64,000 bases of DNA from UBA5336 sp039815055 (GCA_039815055.1 JBCCAA010000004.1:17622-81621); one strand, 5' to 3'; shown: positions 35,557-44,660, numbered from the stretch's first letter. Program-made: numbers and translations. Notes: generated from the sequence alone by a model not told the origin.

Positions 35557-35568
35557 TTGCAAAGCAAA
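35557..35568. repeat. 12-bp direct repeat, copy 1
   Basis: TTGCAAAGCAAA occurs here, about 20-30 nt upstream of the sufC start. A second identical copy in the same orientation lies at 36689-36700, about 30 nt upstream of the four-Cys lipoprotein start. The two copies bracket that gene. Confidence 0.6.
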
Positions 35569-35750
35569 TTCCACCATCACGGCGCAACGGGTTAGCCAGG
35601 CACCGTCACCATTTCGCCGCATGCGAGATCGACGATACGACGCGGCGAACGCCATCGCTTGGATCTCGGGTTGAAAACAGACCAGGCAGCGTGCGGCGCT
35701 CAGCGTCCCAAGACCGGGCTAAACCACCATCCGGCGCCTATCAAAGCGGC

Positions 35751-36659
35751 CTAAGGCGCGGTGTCGCGCATCTCCGCGAGCTCATCTTTGCACACGAAGA
35801 AAAAGTTCACCTTGTAGTTGTCTACTACTGGTGGTGACACACCGCGCAGCTGCGACTGATCGATCACCCAATCCTGAGCTAAGGAAGCGTCAATCTTCAT
35901 ATCAATCCGTTTCCACCGATTCAACTGACAGGGATCGATATGTGCCCAGGGTTTGTCGTGGCCGAGGCCGACAAGGGTCGCTGCGAAGGGCGCTGCAATC
36001 TCAAGGCGGTCCTTATCGAGATCATCGAGCGCCGCTTTCGCCACCGCCGTGGACAATGCGCACTCAAGGGCGTCCGCGCGCATCAAGCGAACGCCAGCCA
36101 TCACGCCGGCCTCGCCCCCATCATCTCCATGGCATTGGCCGGACCAGCGCTCATACGCCTCTATGGCCATGTCAAAATCGGTGTCGCGCTCGACCGGTAA
36201 CTCGACGATGCCGCGTTCAGCGCAATCGAAGAAGTCCCACAGAACGTCGGAGGCCTCATCTTTAAGCTCCGGCGGCAGGTTCGCTGCCTCCAAATCCAAC
36301 GACCAGACAGCCACAGACGTGTTCACAAGTGTTTCCGAATTGTGCTCAAGGGGCAGCTCACACACTGGAAAGGCGCGCAAGGTTTCATCGCGCGTGATCA
36401 GATACAAGCGGCTCAGCAGGCCCGCTGCAATGCGCCGATCATCATCGGATAAGTCCCTCCAGGTCTGGTCTTGGAACATATCGCTCAACGCACACGAAAT
36501 GGCAGACGCGTCGAACTGCTTGATCGAGAGCTTGTGATCCGGAGCCGGCGCACTACAAATTTGATTGAACGTCATCTGACCGGCGGGGTCTGGCGGAGTG
36601 CAGGCCGCTAAAGCGAAAGTTAACGCAGCCAAACCAAAGACGCTCGACAACCAAGACAT
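35751..36659 (-). CDS. Lipoprotein with two copies of a four-cysteine module
   Basis: A 302-residue protein of unknown function. The start MSWLSSVFGLAALTFALAAC gives a lipoprotein signal with Cys20. The rest is two related modules of about 125 residues: Cys at 35, 56, 100, 146 and at 176, 200, 244, 290. In both copies the second-to-third gap is 43 residues and the third-to-fourth gap 45. Shared residues include DA-x2-CAL, a late W/F-hydrophobic stretch and F-F-x-C before Asp/Glu. The paired Cys and export signal suggest disulfide-bonded periplasmic domains. A third copy is in the neighbouring 37308-37874 gene. Nothing in it points to an enzyme activity. Confidence 0.75.
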   Translation of the reverse strand: MSWLSSVFGLAALTFALAACTPPDPAGQMTFNQICSAPAPDHKLSIKQFDASAISCALSDMFQDQTWRDLSDDDRRIAAGLLSRLYLITRDETLRAFPVCELPLEHNSETLVNTSVAVWSLDLEAANLPPELKDEASDVLWDFFDCAERGIVELPVERDTDFDMAIEAYERWSGQCHGDDGGEAGVMAGVRLMRADALECALSTAVAKAALDDLDKDRLEIAAPFAATLVGLGHDKPWAHIDPCQLNRWKRIDMKIDASLAQDWVIDQSQLRGVSPPVVDNYKVNFFFVCKDELAEMRDTAP

Positions 36660-36688
36660 GTCATCAATAGTGCTCTGAAAGACGATGG

Positions 36689-36700
36689 TTGCAAAGCAAA
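36689..36700. repeat. 12-bp direct repeat, copy 2
   Basis: TTGCAAAGCAAA, identical to and in the same orientation as 35557-35568. It lies in the 223-bp divergent region between the four-Cys lipoprotein gene and the coiled-coil gene. The rest of that region shows nothing I can name. Confidence 0.6.
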
Positions 36701-36882
36701 AAGCGTAGGTGGGGATGGGTAATCTGCGTCTCTTGCTCGCCAACCGAAGTGGTGAGTTGATAAAGGTTCAGAAATCGGCGCGTTTGGCGCCGGTCGGGGC
36801 GAAAACAAAGAGGCGAGCGGGTTTATCCGACCGAGTGGAGCTTGGGGCAGGATCCGGCGACTTCAAATCCAAAGGACCTGCC

Positions 36883-37332
36883 ATGACCCGCCTGCAAGAC
36901 GACGAATGTTTCAAGCTTAGGCAAGGAAGTCTCCGTGTCAATTCCGAACGGAACGATTTAGACGCTGAGGAAAAGCGGAGATTGGCCGAAATATCTGAAT
37001 TCGAAAGACTGATCCAATCCAATGAGGATGAAATCCAGCGCGCAAATTTTGAAATTATTTCATGTAGACAACCATCGATACAGTCGCGTCAAAAACGTCG
37101 CCTTGAAGACTTTGTACTCGATGGTGGTGATTTACTCCGATGCTTAGATAATGCTCGTCGGCTCAACCGACGCATTGAGGAGTTACGAGCCGGAATCCAG
37201 GAACTCGAACGACGCATTCGAGTTACTCATCAACAACTTGCAAGTGTGCGACACGAGATTGATCAAAGAAAGCGGCTTCAGGATCAGTATCGAGACCGAA
37301 TGAGAGATCATGGGTGTCCTATTTCTTTGTAG
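36883..37332 (+). CDS. Orphan coiled-coil protein in AT-rich DNA
   Basis: A 149-residue, highly charged protein with no signal peptide and long predicted heptad stretches (LAEISEFERLIQSNEDEIQR, RIEELRAGIQELERRIRVTH). I recognise no family. The start at 36883 has AAAGGA 6 nt upstream; the open frame extends 58 codons further but that part looks non-coding. Its bases are visibly richer in A+T than all neighbours, and it runs against the SUF operon, overlapping the 3' end of the minus-strand gene at 37308 by 25 nt. These are signs of recent acquisition, though expression is unproven. Confidence 0.6.
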   Translation: MTRLQDDECFKLRQGSLRVNSERNDLDAEEKRRLAEISEFERLIQSNEDEIQRANFEIISCRQPSIQSRQKRRLEDFVLDGGDLLRCLDNARRLNRRIEELRAGIQELERRIRVTHQQLASVRHEIDQRKRLQDQYRDRMRDHGCPISL

Positions 37333-37874
37333 TTTAGGTACTGTTCACCAGTCCATTCCGGGCAGTCAAAGACAGTGTTAAGCGCCTCAAATTGATCTTT
37401 GGGCAAGCTTCGAGCGTAGCGATGTGGTTGTTTCCCTATCCAGAAATCTGCCGTAATGACGTCGCCACGCGCCTTGATCCGAACCGCAGGTAGCAGATCG
37501 CAGATTTCGAGCGCCAAAACACGCGGATCGCGATTGATGTAATAGTGGCTGGCCAGCAAATCGAGAGCTTTGCCTTTCTCTGGCCTTAACAATCCATCCC
37601 ATACACCCGGGTCAAGGAAAGGACCCGCCAGACACGCCAGCGCTTCACCATCTAAGATAAGCGCGCTGTCTTCGATCAGCGCCCGTATTTCCGGTTCGGC
37701 GAGGTCACAGGTGCCGTCCCAAGCCTCCAGGCTCGCCAATGCGGCTTCGAATTCCGGGTCCAACTCACCCCAACTGTCTATGGGGTCTGGCTCGGTGATG
37801 ATCCAGACAATCCACAAGCTGATGCAGGCCGCCAAGCCAACGCCGATCCATTGGAGAGGCTTTGGGATGCTCAT
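37308..37874 (-). CDS. Membrane-anchored protein with one four-cysteine module
   Basis: A 188-residue protein with one N-terminal hydrophobic segment (about 9-27), which is either a membrane anchor or, less likely, a lipoprotein signal ending at LAAC. The remainder is a single copy of the four-Cys module: Cys 56, 81, 125 and 171, with the same 43- and 45-residue gaps as both copies in the lipoprotein at 35751-36659. W-x-G-x-C precedes the first Cys, as in the second lipoprotein module. It lies 27 nt after sufB and is almost certainly on the sufB transcript. Confidence 0.75.
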   Translation of the reverse strand: MSIPKPLQWIGVGLAACISLWIVWIITEPDPIDSWGELDPEFEAALASLEAWDGTCDLAEPEIRALIEDSALILDGEALACLAGPFLDPGVWDGLLRPEKGKALDLLASHYYINRDPRVLALEICDLLPAVRIKARGDVITADFWIGKQPHRYARSLPKDQFEALNTVFDCPEWTGEQYLNYKEIGHP

Positions 37875-37901
37875 ATAGGAACTTGTCCCATACTCTTGCA
37901 G

Positions 37902-39470
37902 CTATCCAACACTGCCCTCCAGGCTCACCTTGAGCAGGCTCTGGGCCTCCACGGCGAATTCCATGGGCAGTTCCTGGAGCACTTCGCGCACAAAACCGTT
38001 TACGAGCAGAGCGACCGCGTCTTCCTCGCCGAGGCCGCGTTGACGGGCATAGAACATCTGGTCTTCTGAGAGTTTGGTCGTCGTCGCCTCATGCTCCAGC
38101 TGGGCGTCGGCGCGGCGGTTTTCCACATACGGCACCGTGTGCGCGCCGCAGCGTCCACCAATCAGCAGACTGTCACATTGCGTAAAGTTTCTCGCCTTCT
38201 CGGCGGCTTTGTTCACCGACACCTGGCCGCGATAGGTGTTGTCGCTCTTGCCCGCGCTGATGCCCTTGGAAATGATGCGCGAGCGGGTTCGCTTGCCCAG
38301 ATGGATCATTTTGGTGCCGGTATCGGCCTGCTGGGCGCCATTGGTTACCGCGATGGAGTAGAACTCGCCCACGCTGTCATCACCGCGCAGGATGCAGGAC
38401 GGGTATTTCCATGTGATCGCTGAGCCGGTTTCCACCTGGGTCCAGGAGATTTTCGAGCGCGCGCCGCGGCAATCCCCGCGCTTGGTCACGAAATTATAGA
38501 TGCCGCCCTTGCCGTTCTCATCGCCGGGCCACCAGTTCTGCACGGTGGAGTATTTGATCTCGCCATCTTCCAATGCGACCAATTCCACCACCGCAGCGTG
38601 CAGCTGGTTTTCATCCCGCATCGGCGCGGTGCAGCCCTCCAGATAGGAGACGTAGGCTCCCTCATCGACGATGATCAGCGTGCGCTCGAACTGGCCGGTG
38701 TTTTCGGCGTTCATGCGGAAATAGGTGCTCAGTTCCATCGGGCAGCGAACGCCCTTGGGCACGTAGACGAATGTGCCGTCGGAGAAGACGGCGCTGTTCA
38801 GCGTCGCGAAATAATTGTCCGACTGGGGCACCACCGATCCGAGGTACTTCTTCACCAGCTCCGGATACTCATGCACTGCCTCACTGATCGACATGAAGAT
38901 CACGCCCGCGCTTTCCAGCTCTTTGCGGAACGTTGTGGCCACTGAAACGCTGTCGAACACCGCATCGACGGCAACGCGCGGTGTTTCGCGCGCCTGGGCG
39001 GCGGTTTCAGCTGCGCCTTCCACACCAAGCAGCACTTCAGCCTCGCGCAACGGAATACCGAGCTTCTTGTACGTTTCGAGGATTTCCTCGGGCACATCGT
39101 CGATGGACTCATATTTCGCGCCTGCAGCCGGGGCGGCGTAATAGTGGTAGGATTGGTAATCGATCTGCGGATAACGCAGCATCGCCCAGCGCGGCTCTTC
39201 CATGGTCAGCCAGCGCTCATAGGCCTTCAGGCGCCACTCCAGCAGCCATTCCGGCTCATTCTTCTTATCTGAGATGAAGCGAACTATGTCTTCATTGAGC
39301 CCCATCGGCGCGAGTTCGGTTTCGATCTCGGTGGAGAAACCCGCCGAGTAATTCTCCGATTCCAGCGCCTTGGCGGCGGCGACAGTGGCCTCATCAATGC
39401 TATCTTTCACGATGACTTCGCCGTCATCGCCATGCTCGTGGGGCTCTTCAAAACCGCAACAATCGGTCAT
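37902..39470 (-). CDS. sufB: Fe-S cluster scaffold protein SufB
   Basis: Main scaffold subunit on which the new Fe-S cluster forms. The 522-residue protein has WRLKAYERWLTMEEPRWAML, the C-terminal SLLIGGRCGAHTVPYVENRRADAQLEHEATTTKLSEDQMFYARQRG with conserved Cys, and the FVREVLQELPMEFAVEA end. ATG at 39470 overlaps the upstream desulfurase stop (ATGA), so this is chosen over a longer frame. Confidence 0.95.
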   Translation of the reverse strand: MTDCCGFEEPHEHGDDGEVIVKDSIDEATVAAAKALESENYSAGFSTEIETELAPMGLNEDIVRFISDKKNEPEWLLEWRLKAYERWLTMEEPRWAMLRYPQIDYQSYHYYAAPAAGAKYESIDDVPEEILETYKKLGIPLREAEVLLGVEGAAETAAQARETPRVAVDAVFDSVSVATTFRKELESAGVIFMSISEAVHEYPELVKKYLGSVVPQSDNYFATLNSAVFSDGTFVYVPKGVRCPMELSTYFRMNAENTGQFERTLIIVDEGAYVSYLEGCTAPMRDENQLHAAVVELVALEDGEIKYSTVQNWWPGDENGKGGIYNFVTKRGDCRGARSKISWTQVETGSAITWKYPSCILRGDDSVGEFYSIAVTNGAQQADTGTKMIHLGKRTRSRIISKGISAGKSDNTYRGQVSVNKAAEKARNFTQCDSLLIGGRCGAHTVPYVENRRADAQLEHEATTTKLSEDQMFYARQRGLGEEDAVALLVNGFVREVLQELPMEFAVEAQSLLKVSLEGSVG

Positions 39471-40603
39471 GCTGTTTCCTTCAAACCCAAGCGCCGGGCC
39501 GCTGTCAGCCAAGCGTCTGCCACGGCATTAAAATCGCCGGGCTGTGTGTTCCATCCAAAGCTGGTGCGTATTGCGCATTCTGCAAGGCGGTCATCATGCC
39601 CCATGGCAGCCAAGACGACAGATCGTTTGACCTTTCCCGAGCTGCAGGCCGCGCCCGCACTCACCGCCACGCCAGCCAGATCCATCGCCATGACTTGCGT
39701 TTCTGATCTGAACCCAGCCCTTGCAAAGCAGGATGTGCCGGCCAGACGCGGTGCGCCCTGTCCCATCACCTGCACGCCCGCTTCATCGATCAGTCTGGCT
39801 TCCATACTATCGCGAAGCTCATGCAGGGCCTGATACTGGGTTACATCTCGAATGGCAGCGTCGCAGGCCGCGCCAAAGCCGGAAATGCCGGTGAGATTCT
39901 CTGTTCCTGAGCGCAGGCTACGTTCCTGGCCGCCTCCGAACATCACCGGTTTCAGCGGTGCGCCGGGACGATACCAAAGAGCACCGACACCCTGGGGTCC
40001 GCCTACTTTGTGGGCAGATAAAGCGAGATAATCGACCCCCAGAAGGGCCACATTGACGGGTATTTTCCCCAGCCCCTGCACCCCATCGCAATGGGTCAGA
40101 CCGCCCGCCTCACGCATGATGGAGGCGGCCTCAGAAACCGGTTGGATCACGCCGGTCTCATTGTTGGCCAGCATCACAGCCAGAATGGGCGTGCCGGAGG
40201 TCTGATCCCAGTCTGACATCCTTCGCGATAGCCAATCGAGGTCCAGTCGTCCGTCGCTATCGACATAAGCGGTCTCGACATGCGCCCCCGCCCGGCCGGC
40301 ATTCTGCACCACCGCCTCATGCTCCACAGCAGAGACCAGAAGAGTGGCCTTCCCGGTGTCTGCAACGGCGCCCAGAAGGCCGAGCGCATTGGCTTCTGTT
40401 CCACCACTGGTGAAGATCACCTGCTCGGCAGCGGCGCCGATGGCAGACCCGACTTGCGCGCGCGCGTGCTCGACCACTTTTCGGGCGGCACGACCTGCAC
40501 CATGCACGCTGGACGGATTGGCCCCGAACGCCATCGCCGCCAGCATAGCGTCCTTTGCTTCAGGTCGCAGCGGCGCGGTGGCATTGTAGTCGGCGTAGAT
40601 CAT
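39467..40603 (-). CDS. Cysteine desulfurase, NifS/IscS type, first gene of the SUF operon
   Basis: A 378-residue class I PLP-dependent desulfurase. It begins MIYADYNATAPLRPEA, has the PLP Lys in ALSAHKVGGPQGVGALW and the catalytic Cys in SAGAACSSGKVKRS. Alphaproteobacterial SUF operons usually carry this enzyme in addition to SufS, often after an iscR regulator. No iscR is seen here; the next upstream gene is a TMEM175-like channel 45 nt away. Confidence 0.92.
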   Translation of the reverse strand: MIYADYNATAPLRPEAKDAMLAAMAFGANPSSVHGAGRAARKVVEHARAQVGSAIGAAAEQVIFTSGGTEANALGLLGAVADTGKATLLVSAVEHEAVVQNAGRAGAHVETAYVDSDGRLDLDWLSRRMSDWDQTSGTPILAVMLANNETGVIQPVSEAASIMREAGGLTHCDGVQGLGKIPVNVALLGVDYLALSAHKVGGPQGVGALWYRPGAPLKPVMFGGGQERSLRSGTENLTGISGFGAACDAAIRDVTQYQALHELRDSMEARLIDEAGVQVMGQGAPRLAGTSCFARAGFRSETQVMAMDLAGVAVSAGAACSSGKVKRSVVLAAMGHDDRLAECAIRTSFGWNTQPGDFNAVADAWLTAARRLGLKETA

Positions 40604-40648
40604 AGATGATGATTTAAGCGAAATGTCCTCGCGCGCAAAGAATTCTGC

Positions 40649-41350
40649 TCAAACCCCGTGCCGTTTGGACGCCAGCCAGATGATTGGCCAATTCAGAAAC
40701 ATAAAAACGCCCGCAAAACCATTCAAAGGCGTGACCAGGGCCAGAACACCCACTCCAACCGCAACGGTGGCTGTAATCAACGCACTTGTCCGACTGAAGC
40801 GGGTGAGACTGATCTCATGTTTCGAAAGTTCCAATACCTCACGTTTTGAGACAGCATGGGAAAACAAGGCCGACATCAGGCTCTGCAAAACGGCAAATCC
40901 GCCGGCAAAGTAAGCCATGATGACACCGGAGTCGTCGAAATCGATGTCGCGCTCAGTGATCCAGCTGGGATCGCCAGCTGTCATCAGTACAAAGCCAAAG
41001 AAACTGTCGAACGCAAATCGTAGCGGGAAGGCCAGATACAGAACCGCAAACAACAGACACGCATTGATGAATACCACCCGACCGTCTGCCAGGCCGTAAC
41101 GGCGGAAAAATACAAAATGACTGTTCCAGATGCCGAGCAGTATCGCAAAACCAGCCGTCACGGGCACAATCGAAATCAAAAACCGCGTCAGATCACCCAT
41201 GGTTTGAGGCGGCTCTGATGCAGATACCATCATCCCTAAGGATAAAGCGAAAACGATGTCCGACAGGTTTTCAATTCGCGTGACGGATTGCCCACGCCAG
41301 ACGAAATCTGGATCATGGTCCAAATGATCCTTCAGAGAGTCTCGAATCAT
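40649..41350 (-). CDS. TMEM175-like (DUF1211) membrane protein
   Basis: A 233-residue membrane protein with about six helices. The N-terminal motif RIENLSDIVFALSLGMMV is a version of the R-x3-FSD signature of TMEM175 potassium channels, with Leu in place of Phe. Bacterial homologues conduct K+ with modest selectivity; activity of this LSD variant is uncertain. It is upstream of, and in the same direction as, the SUF operon. Confidence 0.75.
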   Translation of the reverse strand: MIRDSLKDHLDHDPDFVWRGQSVTRIENLSDIVFALSLGMMVSASEPPQTMGDLTRFLISIVPVTAGFAILLGIWNSHFVFFRRYGLADGRVVFINACLLFAVLYLAFPLRFAFDSFFGFVLMTAGDPSWITERDIDFDDSGVIMAYFAGGFAVLQSLMSALFSHAVSKREVLELSKHEISLTRFSRTSALITATVAVGVGVLALVTPLNGFAGVFMFLNWPIIWLASKRHGV

Positions 41351-41499
41351 CGCCGCCGCTCCACCACAGCAGAAAACGCAGCAAACACTAGGTTTGCAAG
41401 GTTTGCGTCCAAAATGCTTGCTTTCTACAGCTTACATCGCCTATGCCACCGCCCTTCGCACACTCCCAAAGGTAGCCAGCCCCGTGAAAGGGATTCGCC

Positions 41500-42180
41500 A
41501 TGGCCGAACTGATCATCCCCGGCCCTTCCGGCCGTATTGAAGCGCGCTACACCGAGCCGCCCCATGACGGTGCGCCGATCGCGCTTATCCTGCACCCTCA
41601 TCCCAAGGCGGGCGGGACCATGCAGGATCCAATCACCATCCGCATGTACCAGATGTTTGAAGAGCGCGGATTTGGCGTGTTGAGATATAACTCGCGCGGT
41701 GTCGGGCGCACGCAAGGCGCTTATGACCATGGCATCGGAGAGCTGGAAGATGCAGCCTTCGTCCTCGACTATCTCGAGAACCTGGCCGAGAGCCCGCGCT
41801 ATGTCTGGTGTGCCGGCTACAGTTTCGGCGCCTGGATCACGCTCCAACTGCTGATGCGTCGCCCCGAAATCGATGGGTTTTTCGCGGTTTCACCGCCCGC
41901 AAACCACTATGACCTGTCCTTCCTGGCGCCCTGCCCGGCTTCTGGCCTGATCGTCATTGGCGACAATGATTCCATCGCGACACCGCAGGATATCGAGCGC
42001 GCCCTTCAGAAAGTGCGGGTCCAGAAGGGTGAAGTGATTGACCGTGAGACGCTTGTCGGCGCAAACCACTTCTTCCAGGGCATGCAGCCGCGCTTGATTG
42101 ACCGGTTGAGCCAGTATCTGGACACGCGGCTTGAGGCGGCCGAAGCGAAATTGCGGGCAGAAGCAGAAAAAGACGACTGA
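41500..42180 (+). CDS. Alpha/beta hydrolase
   Basis: A 226-residue serine hydrolase. It has the nucleophile elbow CAGYSFGAWI, the acid in VIGDNDSIATPQDI and the His in VGANHFFQGM, plus the oxyanion region LHPHPKAGGTM typical of this cytoplasmic subfamily. The natural substrate is unknown. AAAGGGA precedes the ATG. It ends 5 nt before the convergent GGDEF-EAL gene. Confidence 0.85.
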   Translation: MAELIIPGPSGRIEARYTEPPHDGAPIALILHPHPKAGGTMQDPITIRMYQMFEERGFGVLRYNSRGVGRTQGAYDHGIGELEDAAFVLDYLENLAESPRYVWCAGYSFGAWITLQLLMRRPEIDGFFAVSPPANHYDLSFLAPCPASGLIVIGDNDSIATPQDIERALQKVRVQKGEVIDRETLVGANHFFQGMQPRLIDRLSQYLDTRLEAAEAKLRAEAEKDD

Positions 42181-42185
42181 TTCGT

Positions 42186-44660
42186 CTAAGCGGCGCCCTT
42201 TCTAAGGGCCTGCTTTTCGGGCGCCCTCTTGGGTTCAAGATGGGTGGTGTTGTCGAGCTTCGGCACGGCATCTGCCGGCTTGATCTCCATCAGGTGGCTA
42301 AGCTCGTCCAGCGGCTTGGCCTTGCTGATCAGGAAGCCCTGAAGTTCGTCACAGCCGAGCTCTTCCAGAAATGTCCGCTGTGCGGGGGTCTCGACACCTT
42401 CAGCGGTACACTTCAGCCCCAGTGACCGTGCGAGATGGATCGTTGCCTTGGTGATCGCCTGATTATCTATATTCGTCTCAAGGTCCGATACAAAGGATTT
42501 GTCGATCTTCATTTTGTCGAATGGATAATTGCGCAGGTAGCTGAGCGACGAGAACCCCGTGCCAAAATCGTCCAGAGACAGGGTCAAACCCAGATCACGC
42601 AACTGTTTCAACCGTTCGAGAACGAAATCGGTATCGGACAGAAGCACGGTTTCGGTGATCTCCAGGTCCAGACGGTTTGGCGCAATGCCGTTCTGGGCCA
42701 GGGCATTCACGATCGTAGACACAAGGCTGTTGGAATGCAGCTGTAGCGGCGACAAGTTCACCGAGACATGCACATCGTCAGGAAGTCGGCGCGCCTCGGA
42801 AAGCGCTTCACGGATCACCCATTCTCCAAGGCGCGGAATCAGACCGCAGTCTTCAGCGTGCTCGATAAACTGGCCAGGCAAGATTTCACCACGTTCAGGA
42901 TGGGTCCACCGCAGAAGCGTCTCACACGAAGCCACCTTGCCCGTTTTTGACGAAATGATCGGCTGAAACGCCAAATGCAGCTCATTTCCAGACAATGCTC
43001 GGTGCAAATCAGCCTCGATCACCCGCCGTGCACGTGCATCTTCGTCAAGATCACGGGTGAACAGACACCAGGTGCTCTTGCCTTTATGTTTGGCCTGATA
43101 CAACGCAAGGTCAGCGTGGCTCATCAGGGTTTCAGGGTCGAGCAGGCCCGGCTTGAACACACGCACGCCCATGCTCGCGCTACAATTGGCCGTGCTGCCC
43201 CAGATATCATAGGGAAATCCGAGTTCTTCGATCATCTTGTTCAGCATCGCGCGCATGTCCGCGCCGTTCTTGCGTCGAATGATCAGGGCGAACTCATCAC
43301 CACCCAGGCGCGCCACAAGGTCTCCGCGCTCCACCAGGCCCGATACGCGCCGGCCCAATTGGCGCAGCAATTCGTCGCCAGACGCATGGCCCAGAGTGTC
43401 ATTGACCCATTTGAAATTGTCTAGATCCATCAAAACGACGGCATAAAGCAGGTCAGTCGTCTGGGTTTGCCCCCAGATCCGCTCGAATTTTTCCTGGAAG
43501 GATGCGCGGTTCGGCAAACCGGTGAGGCCATCATAGTGAGCCATGAACGCAATGCGGTCTTCGATCTGCTTGGACGCCGTGACATCCGAAGACACGCCGC
43601 GATATCCGGCAAAGTCTCCATTTTCCACGATGGGCTTACCGGTCAGCTTCCACCATCGGCGGCCCCCGGTCTCGTCTTCAACGCGCAGGGTGATATCGCG
43701 GAAGCCTTCCTTGCGGCGCAGGCTGGTCTCCAGGACCATCCGCGCTTCGCTTTTGGCAAACAGGCTCAGCAAACGGCGGCCGGGGAACATGCCGGTCGAA
43801 TCGGTCTGCCCGCCCTTCAAGGCAAGCGGCAGGGTCTGCAAAACGCCATCCGGTCCGGTCTGCCAAAGCCAATCTGAGGTGCTTTCCTCAAAATCACGAA
43901 GCAATAGGCCGATCAGGGCGTTCTGATGCGCCACGGCGGCCTTGTTCAGGTGTTGCGCCACAAACTGATTGTAGTTCCAACGGACGCAGACCGCGGTTAC
44001 GGTCGCATAAACCACCGCCACCATGGATAGCTGTGCCGCTTGCCCTTCTCCGCTGATCAGGAAGCCAGCAACCATCCCGCCTGCAACTGGAAGGGTGAAC
44101 CCATACGCCGCCGATGGTAGCCTGGACATCACCACGGCGCCGCCGAAGATCAGACCACTCAGGATAACGCCGAGCGCCATTTGTCCGAAAGCATCCGCAT
44201 TCGGCAAGACCAACACGGGCACAAGCCCCCACCAAGCGCCAATACATGTACAAGTGATTGTGTAGACCCGAGCGGCAGATTGCGAACGCTGGAACCGCAC
44301 CGGCTGCTCCAGACTCTCGACCGTGCGCATAAACAACACCGCACACCCGATACACAGCACGCTCGCCCACAGCCCCAAGAGACCTGTCGTTTCCGTGCCA
44401 CTGAACAGCACCAAGACCATCGCCGTGTTCAGCAGCAATGTAAGTACGCTAATCACACCCAGCTTGTCTACACTGTTGAGCTGATCCGCCCGCACATGCC
44501 CCGCCTGCCCTTCAGGCACATGGATAGGTGCCAGGATCGACGCGATCGTGTGCCGCGATTCAAAGTCTTGCTCAAATTCCGCTATGAGATCGGACACGCC
44601 TGAAGGCCCCTCGGTCCATTTGTAATCACCATCGCAAGCGTACGAGAGAAAAGTGAACAT
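42186..44660 (-). CDS. Membrane-bound GGDEF-EAL protein with PAS domain
   Basis: An 824-residue cyclic-di-GMP turnover protein. It has a soluble lead of about 60 residues, six or so membrane helices (about 68-225), a PAS domain (about 255-370, WWKLTGKPIVENGDFAGYRG), an intact GGDEF (RLGGDEFALI) and an EAL domain. The position of the inhibitory I-site reads ERGD instead of RxxD. The EAL motif reads ETLLRW, but the catalytic Glu, ITETVLL, DDFGTGFSSL and AEGVET are present, so phosphodiesterase activity is likely kept. Which activity dominates cannot be told. The role is probably motility/surface-life signalling in response to a membrane or small-molecule cue. Confidence 0.92.
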   Translation of the reverse strand: MFTFLSYACDGDYKWTEGPSGVSDLIAEFEQDFESRHTIASILAPIHVPEGQAGHVRADQLNSVDKLGVISVLTLLLNTAMVLVLFSGTETTGLLGLWASVLCIGCAVLFMRTVESLEQPVRFQRSQSAARVYTITCTCIGAWWGLVPVLVLPNADAFGQMALGVILSGLIFGGAVVMSRLPSAAYGFTLPVAGGMVAGFLISGEGQAAQLSMVAVVYATVTAVCVRWNYNQFVAQHLNKAAVAHQNALIGLLLRDFEESTSDWLWQTGPDGVLQTLPLALKGGQTDSTGMFPGRRLLSLFAKSEARMVLETSLRRKEGFRDITLRVEDETGGRRWWKLTGKPIVENGDFAGYRGVSSDVTASKQIEDRIAFMAHYDGLTGLPNRASFQEKFERIWGQTQTTDLLYAVVLMDLDNFKWVNDTLGHASGDELLRQLGRRVSGLVERGDLVARLGGDEFALIIRRKNGADMRAMLNKMIEELGFPYDIWGSTANCSASMGVRVFKPGLLDPETLMSHADLALYQAKHKGKSTWCLFTRDLDEDARARRVIEADLHRALSGNELHLAFQPIISSKTGKVASCETLLRWTHPERGEILPGQFIEHAEDCGLIPRLGEWVIREALSEARRLPDDVHVSVNLSPLQLHSNSLVSTIVNALAQNGIAPNRLDLEITETVLLSDTDFVLERLKQLRDLGLTLSLDDFGTGFSSLSYLRNYPFDKMKIDKSFVSDLETNIDNQAITKATIHLARSLGLKCTAEGVETPAQRTFLEELGCDELQGFLISKAKPLDELSHLMEIKPADAVPKLDNTTHLEPKRAPEKQALRKGAA

